Source: Lepraria neglecta (lineage: Eukaryota; Ascomycota; Lecanoromycetes; Lecanorales; Stereocaulaceae). Taken from it: DNA of 64,000 nucleotides. This document shows positions 57,287 through 64,000 of the stretch, piece by piece (the stretch's first letter is position 1; each line of letters opens with the position of its first letter). Below the pieces are notes generated by a model. The model saw only the letters and a list, made by a program, of their open reading frames with translations. It ran no database searches and had not been told where the DNA came from. Location: NCBI GenBank assembly GCA_033220425.1, contig CM065651.1, positions 3,472,001-3,536,000 of the forward strand, given 5' to 3'. Made by a program: the position numbers and the translations under genes.

Positions 57287-60088
57287 CTACTCCATCTTCT
57301 CGTCACCATCTACGTCGACTGTAGCTCCGGTATCACGGGCACGGGCTTTGGCTGCCTTGCGGAGTGCTGTACGCTGCTTATTCTTTTCTTTCTTGTTTTT
57401 GTGTGACTTTGGGGGCCCTTGGGATGATGAAGGAGAAGATTCGTTCTGGTCTGAAGGTGGGAATTCATGCAGTGGCTCTTGAACACTAGGGTCGAAGATA
57501 AATTCAGGAGCTCCTATCGTAATATGAGGAATGGACGGCTCCATGGCGTTGACCGACGAACCTTGGACATCAGGATCAACGATCTGCTCGACGTCAGGTG
57601 GGGTATCCGCCATTGTATTTGACCCAGTCTGCATCTTGAATGAAGTCTGATCCCAGATACTTGAGAATTTTGCGTTTTGGGGTGGGAAAGTCTGGGAGGA
57701 AGCTGCGTCGTTATTCCATGGGTTGCCATATGTGGCATTTGGAGGCCAGGTTGCGGTTGATATCTGAGTAGGATATCTTGCTCTCCCAGTGAAATTGTTC
57801 CACTTGAATTCATTCTCGGGTTTGGGGACTGTATGTTGAGATGCTTGGTCCACGGGTTGCTCTTGCGACGAGTGTGGCTGCGCCCTGGACTGCTTCACGA
57901 AGGGGTTGCTAGTAGTGGGAATTGAGAAATTGAATTGAGGCTGCTTGACTTCAGCCTCAGTCTCAGTCTCTTGCTCGGCGTGGTCCCTAGGCATCTTTTG
58001 TTGCCATGGAGCCTGAGGGGCTGGTTGCTGTGTGAAGGAGCCTGAGGTTGCCGAAAATGGAGAAGTGAAACCTTCTTGCTTTGACTTGGCTTCAGCCTCC
58101 GGTGGTATGTCGTATGATGGGTGATATTCGCTCTGCTCCTGCCGCTGTGTGAATAGGAGCTCGGAGCGCTTCATGGATGGGTTTGAAGTGTTCGGGAATT
58201 GGAAGTCGGACGTTTCTTGGTTAAGACTAGTCTCGAACTCCGGTTGGGCTGGACCTGCAGGCTGGGCTTGCTGCCATGGAAATTGAGATTCGAAGCGGTC
58301 CATGAACGGATCCGTAGTGGCCTGGAAGGCGCCACCGAAGGGATCCTGCTTCACCGCGGTCTTAGCTTCCGGCACTGTGCGTTGAAAGGATGTTGTTCTG
58401 GGCTGCTCTTCGGGAGACTCAGATGGAGGCGGGATATTTAGGTTAAAAGAGCCTACAGTCATATTCGAGATCGCGTCCAGAGTAATCTTTTTGCCAAAGG
58501 ACTTTGAGTGTTGCCCTGGGACGAAGTGTCCGGGAAAGGCGAGAAGTGCCTGCTGAGAAGAGCTTGTGGTGGTCCTAGGCTTCGGCTTCCCAGTCGCCAT
58601 TGTCTTGTCTAATCTCTTCTTCTCCGCCTTAAGCTTTTCGAAATCCTTCTTGAGCGACTCATAAGTATCTTGCAGATTCAGTCTCATGCCCATTTCTGTT
58701 ATGAAGCCTTGAACGGCATCATTGACCATCCATTGGTGTGTATTATATAGAGCGACCATGTTGTTGTCGTACTGGCCTTTGAGATAGTAGAGGTACTGGA
58801 TGTCTTTGATCCTTGACTCAAGCTGGGCTTTGAGGCTGGCGTTTTCGGCGCCAGCTTTGTTGATCATCCTCAGGTATGTGCCCTTGGCATCGTCCGCCTC
58901 TAACAAGGCTGTGACTTGCTCCAGCTTGGCCGCATTGCTCTCGCTGATAGACTTGCCTTCTGAGCAAATTGGTTTGCCTGCCAGGAACTGGCTGTGGAAG
59001 TCATCAAGGTTCTTCTTCAGCCTCTTTTTTTCAACGACAGCGGCGTTCAGACGGTCACTCATCTTGTAGTAATCAGGGTGCACATTGTACAACATGCATT
59101 CTAGCTCGCAAACCTGCTTCTTGAGAACCGTCATGTGCGGAATGCAACACATCACTCCCTTCCAAAGGGCAGCGTTCTGTGTCTTGATATCGAGGCTATC
59201 CGCTTCAGCTTTTCGTAGCAAAGCATCTTTGCTCTCAATAAATGCATCCTTCTGGGCAGAATCGGCGGAGAGCTTCGCAAATTTCTTGTCCATTGTCTGC
59301 TTCTGAACTTTCATGTTCCGCTTCAAACGCTCGACTTCGCTATTGAGGCTCTTCTCAAGAAGTTCTTTGTCTGCCTTGTGCTCATCGTTCAGGATCTCGA
59401 TCTCAGTTTGGTGAGCTGATTCCTTGAGTCGTAGAACACCCTCCCACTCCTTCGTGATTTCTGCCTCGGCTCCTTCATTTTTGTCCTGCTCTGCTTCGGA
59501 CTCAGAGACCGTGGACTCGGTGTCGCTACCAAGTGTATCAAGCCGCTGGTTAGCAGAATCTTCAGATTCAACCGGACTTGGACTTCTTGAAGACGAGTTG
59601 GCGGTCAGGGGCGAGATTGTTGATTCGGGCGAGTTAACATATTCGTTGTCCATAGATGTATTCTTCGGTGAGGTATCGAGCACGAGAGGTGTACTCCAAC
59701 GCCTTGAGCGTCTATTGTGACCTGCAGATCTATTACTTGAGTTCTGGCTTATCATTGCGAAGGCTGAAGTCTTACCTAATGTGTGGTTGTCGAGGGCAGA
59801 GACCTCGACTGCAGCAGGCTCCGGCAAAGGTGATCCCTCATCCATTACAGGCTGATGCATGTTAGGAGATATGAGAATGCGTTTGTCTGTGGTTAGGATC
59901 CTCTGATCATCTCTAACAGAAGGCGATTCTTTCTTGTTGTGTGCTTCTAGGAACCCTTCATACAAGGTTTTCTCTGGTAGCGATGAACATATAAGGCAAT
60001 CCTCAGAGAAAATCTTACAAGCTTGCTTAAGGATCCATCGCATGAATCTAGAGGCAGCCTTGTGCTCCTGCTCCCGGAGCTGGGCCAT
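57287..60088 (-). CDS. Large coiled-coil protein with FxxP-type C-terminal repeats
   Basis: 933 residues from the ATG at 60088 (MAQLREQEHKAASRF); the frame is open a little further upstream but without ATG. Order of regions: helical N-terminus (about 1-50); a Ser-rich acidic part; long coiled coil (about 215-510, with KELLEKSLNSEVERLKRN and SLKKDFEKLKAEKKRLD); then a disordered Gln/Pro/Phe-rich region. That region carries three or four diverged units of about 60 residues, each with a core like TTDPFMDRF, TSNPSMKRS, TSGSFTQQ or TTSNPFVKQ. The end is Lys/Arg-rich (KNKKEKNKQRTALRKAAKAR). No enzymatic domain. The NPF/DPF-like words hint at endocytic adaptor binding (EH or AP-2 type), but that is inference. 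Function unknown. Confidence 0.7.
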   Translation of the reverse strand: MAQLREQEHKAASRFMRWILKQACKIFSEDCLICSSLPEKTLYEGFLEAHNKKESPSVRDDQRILTTDKRILISPNMHQPVMDEGSPLPEPAAVEVSALDNHTLGKTSAFAMISQNSSNRSAGHNRRSRRWSTPLVLDTSPKNTSMDNEYVNSPESTISPLTANSSSRSPSPVESEDSANQRLDTLGSDTESTVSESEAEQDKNEGAEAEITKEWEGVLRLKESAHQTEIEILNDEHKADKELLEKSLNSEVERLKRNMKVQKQTMDKKFAKLSADSAQKDAFIESKDALLRKAEADSLDIKTQNAALWKGVMCCIPHMTVLKKQVCELECMLYNVHPDYYKMSDRLNAAVVEKKRLKKNLDDFHSQFLAGKPICSEGKSISESNAAKLEQVTALLEADDAKGTYLRMINKAGAENASLKAQLESRIKDIQYLYYLKGQYDNNMVALYNTHQWMVNDAVQGFITEMGMRLNLQDTYESLKKDFEKLKAEKKRLDKTMATGKPKPRTTTSSSQQALLAFPGHFVPGQHSKSFGKKITLDAISNMTVGSFNLNIPPPSESPEEQPRTTSFQRTVPEAKTAVKQDPFGGAFQATTDPFMDRFESQFPWQQAQPAGPAQPEFETSLNQETSDFQFPNTSNPSMKRSELLFTQRQEQSEYHPSYDIPPEAEAKSKQEGFTSPFSATSGSFTQQPAPQAPWQQKMPRDHAEQETETEAEVKQPQFNFSIPTTSNPFVKQSRAQPHSSQEQPVDQASQHTVPKPENEFKWNNFTGRARYPTQISTATWPPNATYGNPWNNDAASSQTFPPQNAKFSSIWDQTSFKMQTGSNTMADTPPDVEQIVDPDVQGSSVNAMEPSIPHITIGAPEFIFDPSVQEPLHEFPPSDQNESSPSSSQGPPKSHKNKKEKNKQRTALRKAAKARARDTGATVDVDGDEKME

Positions 60089-60931
60089 TTTGACGACGTC
60101 CAGAAACGTAACAAAAGGCAAAGGTCGATGTTTGGTGTTGAGTGATGATTTGAGGATGCTGATGTGTAAGGGCCGCGGATGAAAGTAGATGTTGACGTAT
60201 GAGGATGGAAGTTGATATTAACTTATGAGGATGCAACAATTTTCTTGAGTAGTGAATAGAGTGCGAGTTGTTTATGATGTAGAAGAGTGGTGGTGTTGGA
60301 GGTGTGAGGTTGAGTGAGGGTGAGGATTGGAGAGGAATGGAGTGGAAGTTTATGTGGCTGGGATTTGAAGATCCTATTGTGGATTTATTGTGAGTAGGCT
60401 CAATTGTCGCGAATTAGCCGCGGGATGGTGAAGGTCAAGCGTGTATCAATCGTCTAAACACAGAGATTTTCTACTCCAAAAATCAACACACTGCCCGGGT
60501 TCGATACCTTTCCTCTGTGACACTTCAAACCCTTCCTGTCTAATCAACTTGACGATCACCTCTCACCTATCCTTCCCTTTACGCACAACTCTCCAGCTCG
60601 CCAAGGGCTCCAGACAGACCCACAAAACCTCTTACAGCGGTTTGAACGGCGTCAACATCACTCCGAAAGATCTTGAAACGGCTCGTATCATGGGCCTCAG
60701 CCCCGTTATTTCGGTACACTAGTATATTTGATTACCCTTAGAATCAGAGAGTTGACACACCATAAGAGCGGTTTCAGAGAGTGTTTTCAAGTGTCGAAGC
60801 ATCGGTATTTTATTCAAATTTTGGCAAGCACTAAGGACTTACTCCGTGACCTTGCTCAGAATGTCACACCTTCTCGGCCTAGAGACCATAAATTCTACTA
60901 CTACTTCACCGAAACGGAACATTCGTCAAGT
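60089..60931. other. Divergent upstream region
   Basis: About 840 bases between the start of the coiled-coil gene and the decayed F-box gene. A 93-codon open frame at 60441-60722 has modest protein-like content at its end, but I cannot attach it to a gene. Confidence 0.35.
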
Positions 60932-62523
60932 ATGGGGACCAGAGCCCGCCTGCCACCAGATATTCTGTTGATGATATTCGAAGAGCTTCAAGATACAAAC
61001 TCGCTGCGAACTCTACACCTTGTTTCAACACAATTCGGGGACTTACTAGCGCCAATTCTGTACCGTCACGTCGTTCTAACTGGACAAATTGTCGTACAAT
61101 ATGAAGAATACATTTACAAAAAGCGTTTGGGTGATTACTCAGCCTTTCAGCTCCAAATAAGCCTTTTTACAAGGCATGTAACAATTCAATACCCTTATGA
61201 CTGGCCATCAGCGATGAACCTATTGGATACATTGGATACATTGGATAACCTCGAATCGATTATGTGAGTCAAACATTTCTTTTCACTGCTTATACTACCA
61301 TTCACATCCGTTCTGGTCCTTATTCTCAACTCCATATTCACCACAGCGAATAGATACTAATTCGAGACAACAGGTGGAGCGGCTGGTCCTATGAACCCAA
61401 CACCGAAACCGTTAGCTCTAACTCAGATTACTCTGATGCTCTTGCGTTTGAAAAGATCTGGCGCAGGTGGCCTAACATCAAATACGCCTTCGAGGGACTC
61501 AAGGCTTCATCTTGGTCTGCTAAGAATCTGGGAACCTTGGCTCCTGTCCAGCTTACTTACTGCAAGCTTGTTGAATGGGATATGCTCTCCTACGCAAAAC
61601 ATGGTAATAGAGTCCTACATATTAACGGCAGTAACGATCACGCAACAAGCAGGGAAGAGAATATCGACTATCAAGATAGACTTCCCCCAGTAAATAATTA
61701 GTCCTCCATCATTTCGATTGGGCGCATTTAGCACAAACTGCCGTATACTTCTGGGACTGGTCCAATCCCACACGACTGGAGTTGAAGAAAGTGCCTATCA
61801 TACCACTTCTACAGACAGTGGCCCCAAAGCATCTCGCCCAGCTCCAAGAGTTCACCTCAGATGGTTACTGTCATCATCCGACCGAATGAGAGGAGGCTAC
61901 AAATCTGATCTCGATACTCGTTAATGGCATACGTGCCCTTCGCAAACTCATCCTGACATGCTATGTTGGGAATGACAAATGCATGTCTGCAGTCCTAAAG
62001 CACGGAAGCACGCTGCGTACACTTCAGGTTCGGGCCTACCGCCAACCTCAAACGCGACTCATAGAAGACAGATTTGGCTAGGCACCACTGAATGAGAGTC
62101 AACTAGAGAGAATTGGGAAAGCCTATGCCCACTTAACTACTCTGGTGTTGGATTGCGAGCCAGAATCAATCACGGCATTGTCTGATATCATTATTCTGCC
62201 AAGATGGACTGGAATAAACAGTGAATAGCGAGGTGCTCAGCATGGCTTCGAGATCTCGGGTGAGGACAGCATGCTGACTGCTTTCCTCAATCTTCGTAGG
62301 CTGACACTCTAGGCCTGGATCCGCTACCATGTCACGACCGAATACTGCAAAGTGACTTTGGCTAGGAATAGCAACGATGGAAAAGGCTGGGTTAGTCGAC
62401 TGGTCTCTGAAAAGCAAGGCGCTTGGTTTGAGCAAATCGAATTGGAGTTGGATATTTTCGGAGAATACTTGGGGACTCAGACGTTCAACTACCGAGCCGA
62501 CTGAGGGTAGTACACTTCGGAAT
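60932..62523 (+). pseudogene. F-box protein gene, decayed
   Basis: The ATG at 60932 begins with a textbook F-box: ARLPPDILLMIFEELQD, SLRTLHLVSTQFGDLLAPIL, LYRHVVL. F-box proteins link substrates to SCF ubiquitin ligases. An intron (GTGAGT at 61265 to CAACAG at 61373) joins in phase to WSGWSYEPNTETVSS and on to a TAG near 61698. The homologous text then continues in a different frame (VLHHFDWAHLAQTAVYFWDW) with in-frame TGA at 61887-61889 and TAG at 62079-62081, then LLE/LDC-type leucine-rich blocks (AYAHLTTLVLDCEPESITAL). Further right, another frame holds GAWFEQIELELDIFGEYLG and ends near 62509. Two or more frameshifts and several stops show the gene is dead. Confidence 0.72.
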
Positions 62524-62719
62524 TTGACTTGCAACCTGTTTACTATTATGGGAGATAGACTATAGATAGCTATTTTGAACCCATGAACCTGACTTTTTGC
62601 CCCGATTTGCCTTCAAGGCCCAATCGCGACTCTATTCTACAGTTTCGTTGTAGCAGGAAGTCGACTTGCTAGACTCATGCAGAGCGCTGAAAGGTCAAGA
62701 TGCAGTTCAACTCCCTTCC

Positions 62720-63049
62720 TCATCCGACAATATCCTCATGATCATTATATGAATTCACAAGAAGTGTTAGTCCAATGCACTCAAGTCGCGATAGTGTCTT
62801 GTCAATGTATTCCCGATGACCAAGATTCAGGGCAAATATCCCATCACAATTGTCTTTTAGGCTAGAGCAAATTCTAATGATCTCTTGATCTCTGCTTCCA
62901 TACTCGGTATTTGTATCATGTAGATTCGATTGGGAAGTACCAGGTACATAGTATATGACGTGGTATCTACCCACAGAAATTAGAATATCGAAGAGTAGGG
63001 AACATGCTAGGTTATTGCCAACGGAAACATGAAATGGAGTCACTGGCAA
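62720..63049 (-). CDS. Possible gene fragment of unknown function
   Basis: A 109-codon open frame starting MPVTPFHVSVGNN, with a hydrophobic block (LACSLLFDILISVG) and the later LNLGHREYIDKTLSRLE. Content is protein-like but no domain is recognised. It lies between the dead F-box gene and the TPR array, and could be a remnant or a short real gene. Confidence 0.25.
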   Translation of the reverse strand: MPVTPFHVSVGNNLACSLLFDILISVGRYHVIYYVPGTSQSNLHDTNTEYGSRDQEIIRICSSLKDNCDGIFALNLGHREYIDKTLSRLECIGLTLLVNSYNDHEDIVG

Positions 63050-63285
63050 TGTTGTTGCTTCTTATATCCTGCCTTACGATATGACAACCGAACAGATCCC
63101 TTGAGCGGACAACGTGTCGCTTTTCGCTACAGTTGAGCGAAATCCCCTTCAATCATCCGTTCGCCTAAACCAGAGACACATCCGCTCTAAGGATCCTCGC
63201 CCTTCAACATTATAGATCTTGAGGTTTTCGAGCCAGCATCCCGTCCAATTTCCCCGCACAAAATGTACAATGCCTTGTTTAAATA

Positions 63286-64000
63286 TCGACCTTGATTCCG
63301 ATATACGATCGCTAGGTTCTGTACCGTTCTTAGCGTATCAGGATGCGTAGCCCCTAACTTTTCCTCCTTGCCGGTTAATACCCGCTCGTAGAGCTTCTCC
63401 GCCTCGTCGTATCGACCTTGATTCCGGTATAAGATCGCTAGGTTCTATACCGTTCTTAGCGTATCAGGATGCGTAGCCCCTAACTTTTCCTCCCTGCCGG
63501 TTAATTACCGCTCGTAGAGCTTCTCCGCCTCGTCGTATCGACCTTGATTCCGATATACGTTCGCTAGGTTCTCTACCGTCCCTAACGTATCAGGATGCGT
63601 AGCCCCTAACTTTTCCTCCCTGCCGGTTAATTACCGCTCGTAGAGCTTCTCCGCCTCGTTGTATCGACCTTGATCCCGATATACGATCGCTAGGTTCTCT
63701 ACCGTCCCTAACGTATCAGGATGCGTAGCCCCTAACTTTTCCTCCCTGCCGGTTAATACCCGCTCGTAGAGCCTCTCCGCCTCGTTGTATCGACCTTGAT
63801 CCCGATATACGATCGCTAGGTTCTGTACCGTTCTTAGCGTATCAGGATGCGTAGCCCCTAACTTTTCCTCCCTGCCGGTTAATACCCGCTCGTAGAGCTT
63901 ATCCGCCTCGTTGTATCGACCTTGATCCTGATATACGTTCGCTAGGTTCTGTACCGATCTTAGCGTATCAGGATGCGTAGCCCCTAACTTTTCCTCCTTG
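63286..64000 (-). repeat. Tandem array of 126-bp TPR-coding units
   Basis: Nearly identical units of exactly 126 bp recur across the right edge; the shared word GCGTAGCCCCTAACTTTTCC starts near 63344, 63470, 63596, 63722, 63848 and 63974. Read on the minus strand, each unit encodes 42 residues of the kinesin-light-chain type TPR: KLGATHPDTLRTVQNLA, then a Y-x-x-QGRY(N/D)EAEKLYERVLTG(K/R)EE part. Units differ by a handful of bases. The last unit, at the left end, breaks off after QGRY near 63286 into unrelated sequence. The array continues beyond 64000. Confidence 0.92.
63631..64000 (-). CDS. TPR-repeat protein, C-terminal part (runs off the right edge)
   Basis: The minus-strand frame enters at base 64000 and stays open through about three TPR units until a TAA at 63631-63633. 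Beyond that stop the same frame continues through more units with further stops (TAA at 63505-63507, TAG at 63445-63447) to about 63286. In filamentous fungi such arrays of near-identical 42-residue TPRs most often form the ligand-binding C-terminus of NLR-like proteins with NB-ARC or NACHT domains, or of effector-patatin/NB-ARC fusions. The N-terminal domains lie outside the window, so that is inference only. The gene could still make a protein with fewer repeats, or be dead. Confidence 0.7.
   Translation of the reverse strand, partial: KEEKLGATHPDTLRSVQNLANVYQDQGRYNEADKLYERVLTGREEKLGATHPDTLRTVQNLAIVYRDQGRYNEAERLYERVLTGREEKLGATHPDTLGTVENLAIVYRDQGRYNEAEKLYER

Noticed and set aside
60495-60520. 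B-box-like word GGGTTCGATACC
   Set aside because: No A-box or cloverleaf lies upstream at the right distance.
1-64000. CRISPR arrays, prophage or bacterial operons
   Set aside because: No spaced short repeats of the right kind and no Shine-Dalgarno-led operons. The spliced genes show this is fungal nuclear DNA.

Overview
This window is nuclear DNA of a filamentous ascomycete (Pezizomycotina, most likely a Dothideomycete, although the class is a guess from gene style). The evidence is many short GT-AG introns of about 46-80 bp, typical fungal families (CTR9, CLA4-type PAK kinase, Pos5-type NADH kinase, HET domain, DUF89), monocistronic genes on both strands and no bacterial operon structure. 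I saw no CRISPR array, rRNA or intact transposon.

Layout. 1-7.1 kb is a gene-poor stretch of broken reading frames and short degenerate repeats. 7.1-14.7 kb is a compact housekeeping block: mitochondrial NAD(H) kinase (-), a lysophospholipid acyltransferase (+) and CTR9 of the Paf1 complex (+). 14.7-19 kb is long non-coding DNA in front of a CRIB-domain protein (19.1-21.7, +), which lies tail to tail with a CLA4-like PAK kinase that also carries a CRIB motif (23.3-26.4, -). 28.4-29.6 kb is a dead alpha/beta-hydrolase gene. 30.7-33.0 kb encodes alpha-actinin (-). Next come a tiny zinc-ribbon gene (33.8-34.1, -) and a quinone-oxidoreductase-like MDR enzyme (34.4-35.4, +). 35.4-36.8 kb is a dead gene whose frame is interrupted by four TGA codons and one TAA. 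38.0-39.1 kb is an uncharacterised protein. 39-46.8 kb is sparse: a three-exon Cys/His-rich mini-gene at 42 kb and two tandem paralogous broken genes at 44.3-46.5 kb. 46.8-48.7 kb is a HET-domain gene broken by three frame changes. 49.4-60.1 kb is again healthy: an OCRL-type inositol 5-phosphatase, a RING protein, a DUF89 phosphatase and a large coiled-coil protein. 60.9-62.5 kb is a decayed F-box gene. From 63.3 kb to the right edge there is an array of nearly identical 126-bp units encoding 42-residue TPRs, read on the minus strand.

How it fits together. Intact conserved genes alternate with stretches holding five to nine decayed genes. Several decayed or repeat-bearing loci (HET, TPR array, F-box-like) belong to families that turn over fast in fungi, some of them linked to allorecognition. 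The CRIB protein, CLA4 kinase and alpha-actinin within 14 kb all belong to Cdc42/Rho and actin polarity biology. I do not find a convincing wholly new system. The best leads are the TPR array with shared stop codons, the concentration of dead genes, the CRIB-CRIB neighbour pair and two very small cysteine-rich genes that simple ORF calling misses.
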